64,000 bases of DNA from Melastoma dodecandrum (taxonomy: Eukaryota > Streptophyta > Magnoliopsida > Myrtales > Melastomataceae). The translations under genes and the position numbers were made by a program. Below the pieces are notes generated by a model. That model did no database searches. It was given only the letters and a program-made list of their open reading frames with translations, and was not told the DNA's origin. Positions 45,984-56,700 of the stretch are shown here, piece after piece. The stretch lies in the NCBI GenBank assembly GCA_029817715.1, contig JARUPY010000534.1:188501-252500 (forward strand). Direction: 5' to 3'. Numbering within the stretch: position 1 is the first letter of the stretch; each line of letters opens with the position of its first letter.

Positions 45984-48620
45984 TCATACCTGCACAGGGT
46001 TATCTGCTAGCCTATTCGAAGAGGGCTTGTTAGGGTTCGAATTACCTGAGCCCTCCGGACGGACTGCCTTCACCAGCATCTCCCCTTTTGCGGATAAGTC
46101 GACGAGCCGCATGAAGTAGTTAACGCAGCATGCTGTGCAGAGCTGGGTGATGAGTATGCGGTTGTGAGCGATCAGCTTGCACTTTTGGCACAACAGCTTT
46201 TCGTCCAGGAATTGGGCAATAGGTGGCCCCCTCCGCAGTTCCTGAGGATCAACTGTCTGCGACGCGTAGCGGGGCCTGCGATTCACGGCCTGCTGAGGTT
46301 GGTCCGCTTCCTTATGCTCCTCTACCGGTCTAATCTCCTTGACAGGGGTAGTTCTAGTGTACCCCTGTTTGATAACCCTTTGGCCAGACGAGTCTATGAA
46401 CTCCAGTCGCCGTGCCGGGCGTTCTGTTCCTCGGGCGACTGCCTCTCCATTCCCCTTGTGACCATGGGGGCCTCCTCTTCCTCCTCGCAAGGCTAATCGG
46501 CGATCTGCGCTAGGAGGGCTTTTGTGGGCGTGAGAAGATCCTCGGGGAGTGTTCAGCGACATTGCTGCTTCCTCGAACGGGGTCAAGTCGTACCACCCCT
46601 CCGTCTTGCTGTCCAGTAGGTACTTTTTGAACGTGTGGCACTGATCCGTAGTATGAGTGTCGTTCAAGTGCCAGTGGCATAGCCACTTCTCCCTTCCTTT
46701 GGGCAGAATAAAGACCCCACGCTCAGCCAGTCGCTTCATCAGGGCATTAGCCACCAGAGTCTCGCCGGTTGCTTGTAAGTCCTGCGAGGGTACAGCAGAG
46801 TCGTTAATAACTTCTAAGAGATTAACCTCAGTATCAAATATGTCAAACGTATGAATGGCGACTTCGTCCCCGAATGGATTATCATCCACCACGGCGACTT
46901 CATCGACCTCGGGAAAACGGAGCTCTTTAGACTCTATTAAATCCTGGATGATATTTCTAAAGGACAAACAGTCCTTGGTAGCATGGGTGAAGGACCCATG
47001 CCACTTGCAGTAATTCCTATTCTTTTCCCTCTCTATCTGAGGGACTCGATGGCCGGGCTTAAGCCTAATCCTTTTCCTTTGATAAAGCCAGTCGAATATA
47101 GCGTCGACTTTATCCGTGTCGAAAGAATATTTTCTTTCCTCGGCATTCTTTTGGGATGCCTTAGCTTTGGAATTCTTCTTAGTCAGGGGATCACATATAG
47201 TCGACTCTCCCTTGACGAATTCCGCCACGTCGACTTCATAAGTGTCAACTTGGTAGGCTCGAGTCAGCTGAGCTTCCTCTGTAAGGAGCTGATAATACTC
47301 AGTAGCCCTCCTTGCTAAGTCATACAGGTCAGCAAAGCGCTCGCCCTGCAGCTTTTTCCGAAACGGGATAGTCAGCGCATTTAATGCGAGAAGTAACTGA
47401 TCCTTCTCCGGTATGGGGGGTGTACACCGTAGTAGGGCCTTCCTAAGTTTCATTAGAAACTGCCCTGGGTGTTCTCCGTTAGCCTGTTTAAGGCGCATTA
47501 CTTCAAACATCGACATGGGGGTGTCCAGTCGAGCAAAGGTTTTAACGAACATAGACTGCATCTGAGTCCACGAGGCTACTGACCCTGGCGGCAAACTCGC
47601 ATACCATGTAAAGGCATCTCCTGTTAACGAGTTAGGGAAGAGCTTTAGTTTCCAAAAGTCGTTCCCAGCCGTCTCACCAAGTTGGTGAGTGAAGCGAGCG
47701 ACGTGCTCGAGTGGGGTCATTTCATCTTCACCCGAAAAACGAGTAAAGTCGGGCACCTTATAACCTCTAGGTAAAGGGAAATCCCTGTCGACATATGCAG
47801 GATAGGGAGACCTGTACAAACAGAGATCGTCTCGCCGAGCTATTCCGGGGACGACTTGCTCTATAACCTGAGTTATGGCCTCCCTCAAGTCTGGGGGTAC
47901 ACCGTCTACTGGGACCTGCGCTGGAGGTCGAGTCGACCTTATCGGGCTGTATGGAGATCTTTCCCCCATTGCCTGATTCGCTGGATTCGTCATGTAGAAA
48001 GAAGGCTCCTCCCGAAAGTTTCCACCTCGGGATCCGAGCTCATAGGGGTCTCCAGTCGCGTCGATTACAGGTTCTTTTCCAGGGCGACGAGACGGAATAA
48101 AATCCTCCCCTCGATCCGTTTCCTCTTGAAAATCCTCTGCCTCATTCCAATACGTATTCGTTGGTCGATTACGTGAAGAAGAGGGTCGACCAGGGGGGAA
48201 CAGATTCCCGGGTTCGAAAAGAGTATTCGTCCTTATCTCAGATTGCTCAAAAGTCACGTTACGTGGCCCTTGAGCAGTCCGTCGAGCGTCTGTCATGAAC
48301 GTAGACTCCCTAAAGGGGGCTTCTCTCATATGAGGTCTTACTCTTTCCTCGTTTCTCGGGCCAGAAAGACGCCCTATTAGTGTTTGGACATCTATTAGAA
48401 TATCCTTCATAGTAGTCAACTCCTGACGCACATCTCCCAGTTCCTTGTGGAACTCCAGTCTTGAAATAAATGCAGATGGGGTATGTGAATCAAAGGTGGA
48501 CTGGTTTGTAGCTGCCTGGCCTCCTAGGGCCGGCGCTGGCAAGTCCATTCCTGGAGGAAGTTCCTGATTTTCCCCATCTAAGGGATTCTGAGACTCACGG
48601 CTTCGAGTATTTCTCGGCAT
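45984..48620 (-). CDS. gag: Gag polyprotein of Tat-type retrotransposon
   Basis: Open frame of 878 codons from the ATG at 48618-48620, ~45 bp inside the 5' LTR. The N-terminal third is charged and low in structure. The retrotransposon gag domain follows around residues 270-450 (LEHVARFTHQLGETAGNDFW, DAFTWYASLPPGSVASW, MFEVMRLKQANGEHPGQFL). Two zinc-finger-like modules, YCKWHGSFTHATKDC (~538) and LCHWHLNDTHTTDQC (~648), may bind RNA. It ends at a TGA that is in frame with the protease coding DNA beyond, so it may once have been continuous with pol (Arg CGA to TGA would explain it). Confidence 0.88.
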   Translation of the reverse strand: MPRNTRSRESQNPLDGENQELPPGMDLPAPALGGQAATNQSTFDSHTPSAFISRLEFHKELGDVRQELTTMKDILIDVQTLIGRLSGPRNEERVRPHMREAPFRESTFMTDARRTAQGPRNVTFEQSEIRTNTLFEPGNLFPPGRPSSSRNRPTNTYWNEAEDFQEETDRGEDFIPSRRPGKEPVIDATGDPYELGSRGGNFREEPSFYMTNPANQAMGERSPYSPIRSTRPPAQVPVDGVPPDLREAITQVIEQVVPGIARRDDLCLYRSPYPAYVDRDFPLPRGYKVPDFTRFSGEDEMTPLEHVARFTHQLGETAGNDFWKLKLFPNSLTGDAFTWYASLPPGSVASWTQMQSMFVKTFARLDTPMSMFEVMRLKQANGEHPGQFLMKLRKALLRCTPPIPEKDQLLLALNALTIPFRKKLQGERFADLYDLARRATEYYQLLTEEAQLTRAYQVDTYEVDVAEFVKGESTICDPLTKKNSKAKASQKNAEERKYSFDTDKVDAIFDWLYQRKRIRLKPGHRVPQIEREKNRNYCKWHGSFTHATKDCLSFRNIIQDLIESKELRFPEVDEVAVVDDNPFGDEVAIHTFDIFDTEVNLLEVINDSAVPSQDLQATGETLVANALMKRLAERGVFILPKGREKWLCHWHLNDTHTTDQCHTFKKYLLDSKTEGWYDLTPFEEAAMSLNTPRGSSHAHKSPPSADRRLALRGGRGGPHGHKGNGEAVARGTERPARRLEFIDSSGQRVIKQGYTRTTPVKEIRPVEEHKEADQPQQAVNRRPRYASQTVDPQELRRGPPIAQFLDEKLLCQKCKLIAHNRILITQLCTACCVNYFMRLVDLSAKGEMLVKAVRPEGSGNSNPNKPSSNRLADNPVQV

Positions 48621-48665
48621 TCTTTTTTTTTTCTCAACGTACTCCCACTGTGGTCGCGAAAAACG

Positions 48666-49682
48666 TGTTCGCGCACGAAACGGATTACGTTGGAAATATT
48701 TGGCAAAGGACTCACAGTAGTTATATTGTGGTCGCCAGTAAGAAGATGCACTAATTTATACAGAAATAATGCAAGTCTTACAATCTTTAGAGAATTAAAA
48801 GAAAATGGCTTACAGCCATTAAAGGGGAAAAAGGGAAACGGTGGTGACGATGCGGGATCTTGTAGCGGTGGAGAACGCGTGACGAAGGCCTTGGAAACTC
48901 GTTTCGTCGGAGGTGGTCGCTGGCGGAAGGTCGTGACGAAGGCCTTGGAAGCTCGCTTCGTCGGATGTGGTCGCTGGCGGAGAGTTGTGACGAAGGCCCT
49001 ACGAGCTCACTTCGTCGGTGGAGTTGCTGGCGAAGGATTGACGGCAAAGGCCCTACGAGCTCACTCTGTCGGTGGAAGGATAGTTGACCTATAAACCGGG
49101 TCAGGGTATCTAGTTCCTAAGGTTGACGAACAAACTTCAGAGTTTTGGCTGTGTATGGTCGTGTCTTTATCTTGAAAAATTCATCTGCTATTTATAGAGG
49201 ACTTGTACGTGTTTAACACGTAACAGATAGATCGTGTTATAGATCGTGATCCCTAATATCGTGGGAGTGTCTCAACAACCTCCTTGATATATGGGATAAC
49301 GTTCCTGGATATTTAGGATCAGTTACGATCCTTAACAAACGTGATTGAAAATGAATAAATTTATTTCAACCTTGTCGACTTGACTGATCTGTACGGACTG
49401 CGATCGACTTGGTCGACTTTATCCAGGATTCCGTCGACTTGACCCTACTAGTAGACCTAGCTACTGTTGAGTCATCTTGATTGGCTTTGATCATCATATT
49501 CCTTCATCGTGAGTCGACCCCGTTTATAAGTCGATCTAATCGACTTCGTCATAAATCGACCTAGTCGATTTCGTCGTGAGTTGGCCTAGACGACTACATC
49601 TTGGGCTGACTCGGAGTGTGACTTGAGGGATTACTGGGTTTCTGTTCTAAAACCAGGCACAAAATTAATTGACATGTCAACA
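48666..49682 (-). repeat. 5' LTR (right copy)
   Basis: 1017 bp, same TG...CA ends as the left copy. Serves as the promoter LTR for minus-strand transcription, with TATAAATA at 49189-49196 on the minus strand. The tandem ~53-bp array is at about 48879-49077. Confidence 0.95.
49189..49196 (-). promoter_or_regulatory. LTR TATA box
   Basis: The minus strand reads CTCTATAAATAGCAG, a consensus plant TATA box oriented to drive gag-pol; the same motif is in the left LTR. Confidence 0.7.
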
Positions 49683-49687
49683 GACGG
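49683..49687. repeat. Target-site duplication, right copy (GACGG)
   Basis: Matches 36793-36797 exactly. Confidence 0.93.
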
Positions 49688-50217
49688 CTAACCCCGCAGC
49701 AGTTAAGCCGGCCGATGATTCCGCCTCCCTCGTGTTTGTTTAACATTGACCACCATGCATAACTGACCCCAACCAAGCAGCCGACTCCGCATTCTCCAGT
49801 CAGCGCTGGCGACGCTGCATTCCCAAAACACCTGCCCTCTCCTCAAATCCCCCTCTCTCGCCGCGTCAGTCACAGTCATCCTCCGTTTCTCCTTCTCCGG
49901 GGGAGGCGGGAATGGGCAAGGGATCACTTCTGGGAAAGGTTGTTCTCGACTCTATTCGACGAGTCACCGGAAGTGGAGGATCGATCGAGAGAGAGAGCAA
50001 GGCCTTGAGTCGTGGAAGGGGGATGTCACGCAGTTGCTGATTCAGTTGATAGGGAGGGAATGTCATGGAGGGAAGGAAGAGGTTTTGAATGCGTAAATAT
50101 GAAAAGGAAACATAAATTCTTAATAAACAAACGTCCACGGCAGATAAAAAACTCGATTTCCTGCTGTTCGGTCCACCGTCATCAATACGTCTTAGGCTCA
50201 ACCCAAGAACTGCGGGA
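49688..50217. other. Promoter/5' leader of UVR-NTF2-like gene next to the insertion
   Basis: About 530 bp between the retrotransposon and the start codon of the next gene. It must hold the core promoter. Minus-strand frames here are shadows without family similarity. Confidence 0.5.
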
Positions 50218-51060
50218 ATGATCTCTGCGTCGTCCGCATTGGTTAGCGTGCCCTGGCTAACCAATCCCCTTGTGTTGCCGCGTACGTCTCTCCATGGGAA
50301 GGCGACTGCAGTTCCGGTCACCCCCATTGGTCCCCATCTGTTATCGCTGTCGCTGTATGGCTGCCAATGCGGTATTCTCGGAGCTCTCCCTATTGAATGC
50401 CACCTGTTTGTTGAAATTCCTCTTCCGATTGGGAGGAGAGGCTTGACTTTAGTTTAACAATGGCTCTGTGTCTTCGGGGAAACAGGCGTTGATGGAGGGC
50501 GTCGAAGGTCATTTTCTTCGAGAATTCGCTGCGAAAGAAGCCGAGAATCAGGGGGTTACTCTAGCGGTGAAAGCACCCTGGTTGATCAGCTACTGTTAGA
50601 ACGGGAGTTACAGATTGCCATCGAGGAGGAAAACTATGCGAAGGCTGTGAAAATCAGGGACGATCTCAAGAGTCTTCAAGAGGATAGCAAAAAGGCGGTT
50701 ATGGCGGCAAACGCTGAATTCTACAACTCGTTCAAAAACGGGGATGTGGGCGCCATGCAGGCCCTTTGGTCCAAGGGAGATCACGTTTGCTGCGTGCATC
50801 CTGGTGCACTTGGCATTTCCGGACATGAAACAGTCGTTGATAGTTGGATTCATGTGTGGGCAAATTACGAGTTCCCTTTGGAGGTCGAACTGCGAGAAGT
50901 CAGAGTTCACGTGAGAGGGGATGTCGGTTATGTTACTTGTGTTGAGTTGGTTAAGACGAGAGGTAGTAGTTGGGGTGGTCAATTCGTGACCAATGTGTTT
51001 GAACGAATCAATGGGAAATGGTTCATCTGTGTCCATCATGCTTCGCCTGTCGACTTCTAA
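50218..51060 (+). CDS. UVR-domain plus NTF2/SnoaL-like protein, probably plastid-targeted
   Basis: Two exons, 50218-50371 and 50486-51060, joined in phase 1 over a 114-bp GT-AG intron, give 242 residues. This intron is needed because the exon-2 frame runs into a TAA upstream. The first ~50 residues (MISASSALVSVPWLTNPLVL...) are Ser/Leu-rich and low in acid, like a chloroplast transit peptide. A UVR-type helix pair follows (LLERELQIAIEEENYAKAVKIRDDLK, ~85-115). The C-terminal NTF2-like fold (~120-242) shows NAEFYNSFKNGDVGAMQALW, HPGALGISGHETVVDSW and FERINGKWFICVHHASP. Plant proteins with this pair exist, but the ligand or activity is unknown. Confidence 0.82.
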
Positions 51061-51354
51061 GAAGCATGAAAATGATTGTTGTGGCATTGTGCACGAATGA
51101 GATACTGCTTTAGCTCTTCCTGGAATACATTTTTCTCGAAAAGAACACTGCATTTTGATTTTCATTTTTTGTCAAGACTACCTTCTTAAGGTCCCAAATC
51201 AGGAAGCACAAGGCGTGTCCCTGAGCGCAAAATCTCGTTCCACCAAAGACTTTGATGTTTCAAGCGTCAAGACACGGAACAGCCTGATTGTGACAACAAA
51301 AACTTATTTACAAAGCAAAACAATCGAGAAAGAAATAACTGTTTCTGCCAGAGA
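51061..51354. other. Convergent 3' ends of UVR-NTF2-like and DnaJ genes
   Basis: Short AT-rich gap between two converging genes. Confidence 0.5.
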
Positions 51355-52901
51355 TCATAAGCCGAGCTGCTTCTTCAGCTGAGCAAGAGTTGCCTCTATC
51401 TCATCAATGTTATCCGCAATACTGCTGCTTTCCTTGACATCCTTGCCTCTATCTTGCCCGGGATCGCCGTTCTGTGGTGATTCATAAATCGGTTCAGTTT
51501 GATCCTCCGAATCAGTAATACTGAGCTCCTTCTCCAGAAATTCCACAAACTCTTCGCCGATTTCCTGGGACAGCCCCCAAGGAAAAAAGGTGAGATTCCT
51601 CAAAAACTCGCAAAAAGATTCAGATGAAGAGGAAACATCAAACGTTGCCCAGAAATGTCTGTCTGTGAGTAACCAGGAAAGGAAGTTCTTACTGCTAATT
51701 CTTCCCATAGGCTCTTTGGTTTCCCCTGAGAAGAGACACTTGATTCCCAGTTGCGGAATTCATCTTGCAGATCTCTGAAGAAGTCCTCTGCAAGACCAAG
51801 GGACGCAAGTAAGAATACCCTCCCTGGGCTAACTCTCAGGAAGGCCAGAACATAAAAAGGCAATTAATGTAGCAGGGCATCCAAAAAAGTATCGGGGGTC
51901 AGTAAAACGAGGGTGTTATTATCTACCTAAAGTCATTTGAACATCCCTGAAAAGTTCACCTGCAGAGCAGAAGGGTTTATAATAAACGACCATGAGAGAT
52001 CATCCAACCTTAAAGTGAAGGCAGCAAATGGATACGATGAAAGATTTATCAAATACAGATTAACGATGGGAATCTATCACTGGGAACTCAATTTATCGAG
52101 TAAAATCGCCGGCCGAAGAAGAGGATCAAGGCACTGTAATAATAGGGCAAGTGCATTTGCAAGAACAGAACTTCAGAGATGACAAGTTAGCGGCGCTACT
52201 TCTATATGTCGAACGACGGAGGCATTTGCCAAAAATGAGAGTGGAAGCGAGAAATCCAAGGTAGAGGCTTTCTACCGAGTCCGTAAAACTCGTCTTCAGG
52301 GGTTGTGTTTGTGCTACTTCCTCCACTCCTTTGAGAAGTGGAGTAGGAAAAGCCAGATCTTCCATCTTTCGATTTGAGAAGTTTATTGTAAGCATGCTTG
52401 ATCCTCATGAACTTTTCCTGGGCATTCGCCTTGCAGAAAACCAGCATCAACATCATCTAACCGAGTTTGAAAACAAAAATTGATGTATCGAAAAGATTCG
52501 GACAGGGAATTCACCTCCTTATTGACATCGGGGTGGAACTTAAGGGCGAGCCTCCGGTAAGCCCTCTTGATTTCGTCGGGGGTCGCGGAAGGAGAAACAC
52601 CCAGGACTTCATAAGGAGACTCGGCCCTTGGACTAGCTCTCGTCAGGGGCCACCTCCTCCTCCTTTTGTTCTTGGAGGGAGGAGAAATGAACCGCTGTTG
52701 CCTCGGATCGGACAACAACAGCCCCCCATGGGAGAGAAATCCGACAGAAGGAAGGTAGAAATATTCCGAAGGGGTCTGGGAGCGGAGGAGGGCACAACTA
52801 CAGTACGGAGAGGAAGATGGGGAGGGGATGCAAGTGTGTGGCGGAGAAGCTAAGGAGCGAAGGGGTGATCCTCCTCCATGAACGACAACACCAGTCAGCA
52901 T
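51355..52901 (-). CDS. DnaJ (HSP40 type III) protein, probably chloroplast
   Basis: Four minus-strand exons: 52515-52901, 52276-52429, 51693-51787 and 51355-51564, phases closing to 281 residues. The ATG at 52901 was chosen as the first in the frame. The N-terminal ~90 residues are Ser/Pro/Arg-rich without acid, like a transit peptide. The J domain (~103-165) has SPYEVLGVSPSATPDEIKRAYRRLALKFHPDV; the HPD motif is split from the rest by an intron after NKE. The C-terminal part, EDFFRDLQDEFRNWE, KPKSLWEELAEIGEEFVEFLEKEL and a coiled end (IDEIEATLAQLKKQLG), is typical of a plant plastid DnaJ group. There is no Gly/Phe or zinc-finger region, so it is type III. It should stimulate an HSP70; the client is unknown. 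Confidence 0.88.
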
Positions 52902-53727
52902 GTTATTCACCAAAATGGGTAAAAGCCGTTGTAATAAAAACAACAAAAGAACCTCTTTCTGTTTTTTATGTAAGAAGAAACGGGAAAAAAACTCCTGGGT
53001 CTTTCAGGCATCTGCATCGTTAATTAGTGGGTTCCGGCGGTTATTCTATCCAGGATCAAAGCAGCACAATCTGGTTTGCTGCGTTTGAGAACCTTTTTTG
53101 GCTTCTCTGCCTGATTGAATGCAGGATCAAAGCAGCACAATCCCGAGGTTTCGGTATCAAACAGTCCTGACAGCGGACATCAGAAGCATTAACAAATCTT
53201 GCTAAGCCTATGTTGTTGTTCTCCATGCACATGGCAATCTGTAAAATGAGCTGGGTAGCTTTCTGGAAAGCGGCATGGTAAAACAATGACTAAGACTAGA
53301 AGATCAGAAGATAACACCAACAGAGTAGCCATTACTAAGAACAGTCTTAAAACGAAACTGTTATTATACATCGGGAAAATTTGTAGACCCAACTAGAAGA
53401 TCAACAGCCCTCTTACGTTTTTTATACAGTCGCTCCACCATAAGCTACCTCACTTGTCACCGCATCACCAAACTTTACATCCTACCGGGTTATCCTCCGT
53501 TGGTCGAGGGTGCGGGACATTTTCTTTTATGTACTGCAGCAAGATCACATCTCCATACAAACTCACAAACTACATAATGTACAGATCCTTCCGCTAAAAA
53601 CGGCTTTATTTTCAGCAGCTCAACCCGCTCTAGAAGATAGACAGAGCCATGCTTTAGACCAGGAGAAGAAACGGAAGAAGCTTGTGCTTAGCCTCAGTTA
53701 GCTGTACATCTGGCCTTCCAATGACCC
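52902..53727. other. DnaJ promoter side and Pumilio 3' UTR
   Basis: No gene. A 19-base GATCAAAGCAGCACAATC repeat occurs twice (about 53055 and 53122). Confidence 0.5.
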
Positions 53728-56700
53728 CTAAGCAGGCTGTGGAGACTGAGCAGCAATTCTCCTTTCTGCATATCATCATGCATAGTTAGAGAAACAGCAA
53801 ATGGATAATGGAGAAAGAGCCAATGGATAGGAAACGTGACCGAGTAGATAATCCCCAGCAGAGGCATACGAATGCAGACGGTCATCCTACTGCTTGGCAT
53901 TTTCAAGAGTATATCTGACAATCCTAATTGCAAGTGCTATCAATTGCAAAAAGAAAACCTATACCTCCAGCAGCAACAAGCTTCTCAACACGTGCCACGA
54001 TATGCTTTCCATAGGTGTACTTCTTCAATGCATTCAAATGAACCTTGACTCGGGAGAGAATCAGCTCACGCTGCTGATCATCGCAAGTTTCTAGAACCTT
54101 TTGAACGACATAATTGGCGAATTGATCCTTCATCATTGCCTGAAAGCAATAGCAGATTTGGACATCAGAAAACCATCTCAATCCAGAAGATAAAAATTTA
54201 AATTCATTATAATAGCCAACTACACGAGCATACATCCAGTTAACAAGAAGTTATGGATGATAGGAAATCAGTTATGACAAGCAGGCGATGGAGCAAACCT
54301 GAAGGGGTTCATTCTCATCCGTGGTTCCGAGCATCTCATTAACCATCAGCTGGCGCTCTGCTGGTCCACCAAATGTTAAGCATTTCTCCACTACATTGGA
54401 TGCGAATTTCTGCTGACTCATGGAGACAATCTTTCCAGCTAATTCCTCAATAATTACAGATCGTTCGTGAGGTTTTCCATGCTCCAAGACATGCTGGTTA
54501 ATATAGAAAAATAAATTAATTAGACATACTTCACATTAAAGCGACTAAACTGTTTCTGTAGTTCCTACCATAGAAGAAAAGTAGAAAGCAATCGTGACGC
54601 TAACCAAAGGATTCTTGTCATGCTAAAAGGATATCACACCAAAAAACAAATAATAGAAGAGTCAACCAATGGACATGAGAGCTCTACACAAAAAAAAATT
54701 ATTACGCATAATGAATTCACATATATAAGGCAGCATATCAGAACCAATTATTGTCCAAGGTCATCAATACCAGGAAACAAGACTTCAAGTGATGGTGGAA
54801 GATTCAAACACAAGGAACTCAAAGTAAGAAGCAAAATAGAGACCTGAATTACATAATTTCCATACTGATCTTGAGCCAGCATGCTGACAGACCCTAAAAT
54901 CTCATCCATTACTTTACTTTCAGTTTCCGGGTTCTTGCAATGCTCCAGTACTCTCTGCAACAAAAATGAAAGGTCACGCGGGTTTGGACTAGCTTCAAGA
55001 TTCCAGTAGAAGATTAAAAGAAGTAAAGATTCCCCTTTAAGGTAGGCAGCTGGAGTAACATACTTGAACCACACGGCATCCATAGGGATGAGTTGAAAGG
55101 GTTACAATCTGATCAAAGAATGTGGAGATGATAAAGTGAATGGACTCCTCAGGAACACATTCAATGCACTTCTGGATGACATGGTTTCCATTCTGATCAC
55201 GTACACATCTCATAACATGTCCATCAAGTTCCTCAACCATTTTAATTTTCTGATCAAGATCAACAACTTCGATTGCCTGGAAATATGGACAAGTATTCCA
55301 ACCCATATGTCATAAGCTTTTTTATGCAAATAAAAGACAGGTAAAAAACGATCTCATCATATATATTTATCCATACTATCAGTGATATCGAGAGCCTTGC
55401 CTTACTGAACAAATTTGTTTGGAGATGGATGTCTCACTCGATATTAGAAGCAAAAAGGCAATACAACAGAATATTCATAAAAAACAGCCAAGATAGAACA
55501 ATTAAATACAATGCCCAAATATATTACGGAAAAGAAGCGACGAATAGAAAAGTTGGAAAAGAAAAGCAATGGCATGCATGTAGGTTGAGCAGACACCGTA
55601 CCAGGAACCAATAGGGGGATTAAAAAGAGCAAATGTTACCTTCGGAATCACTTACAGCCATCCATTTGAAGAGTAAAAGTGTCAATACACATCCGAAAAA
55701 CTTATTAAGGAAAAGAAGCGATGAATAGAAAAGGTGGACAAGAATAGCAATGGCATCCATGTAGGTATAAGCAGACATAGTAACAGGAACCCAAAAAGGG
55801 ATTAAAAAGCAGCAAATGTTACCTTCTGAATCACTCTACAACCATACATTTGAAGACTGAGAGTCAATACATGTCCGAAAAGCTTATTAGCCAGCTCTCT
55901 TCTCTGGGAAACGAGGGCATGCTCAAAAAACTGCAACAACAGAACTGTCTGTAAAGTGCACCACAGAAAACTTGATATTCAAAGATCAAATGCATCACTG
56001 GTGTACCTTCTGAATGACATAATTGCCAAAAACATCGGTCATCAAAGCTAGAGCCTGGGGCATGATTTCTTGATAGACCATAGTTTTCTCTGCTGTAGTA
56101 GCAATCTCAAGTTTCTGTTGGATAAATCTGCTTCCATATTGATCCGCACTATCCAGATAAATATTTTAAAATGAGAAAAGGAATCTTATAACGGCACAAT
56201 AAAAATATAGTCCACTGAAATAGGTTCATCATAAAAAAATTATTTATGATGTACCTGAATTCCACTACATGACTTGCAATATCTGAGAGTTCAAAACATT
56301 TGGTCTTATTACTCTTAAATTCTTCTAAAAGTGATGAGGCAAAGCTTTCGCTAGCATGATATCCTGCATCCAAGTGCCAGCCCCCCATTTTACTACTAGA
56401 AAAGCTTCTCATCCCCGAGAACCGCATAAGGTCAGTGTGCCTCAAGGGACTCCCAGGTCCAGCTGGAGAGTTTAGCATAACAGAACCTCCCAAGGGACTT
56501 CCAGGGTAGGACAAGCCAGAAATGGATGTGTGATTGCCAGGATAACCGTGTCGATCTGAACCTCTGGGCTTAGCACCAAAAGAGACATTGTACTGAGACT
56601 TCTCAGGGCTGAGCAGCGTTCCGAAATAAGGACTTTGCATGTCAAGCATATTCATGTAAGAGTTTCCTAAATAGTTGTCCATGGAAGGATCATTCAGAGT

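Larger units (their letters stand above)
36798..49682 (-). mobile_element. Ty3/gypsy LTR retrotransposon, Tat lineage, with antisense cargo gene
   Basis: The 12,885-bp element is bounded by TG...CA LTRs of 1025 and 1017 bp and flanked by a 5-bp duplication. The sense strand is minus: gag lies next to the right LTR, pol follows leftward, and the polypurine tract is against the left LTR. The pol order is protease, reverse transcriptase, RNase H, a second archaeal-like RNase H, integrase; the dual RNase H marks the Tat lineage. gag-pol is disrupted, so the copy cannot move by itself. Between pol and the 3' LTR, ~3.2 kb carries an oppositely oriented six-exon plant-mobile-domain gene. About two dozen substitutions between LTRs (~2%) point to an insertion that is old but not ancient. 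Confidence 0.96.

Noticed and set aside
48620..48665. Primer-binding site next to the 5' LTR
   Set aside because: The minus strand after the LTR (CGTTTTTCGCGACCACAGTGGG...) has no clear match to a tRNA 3' end that I can confirm, so it was not annotated.
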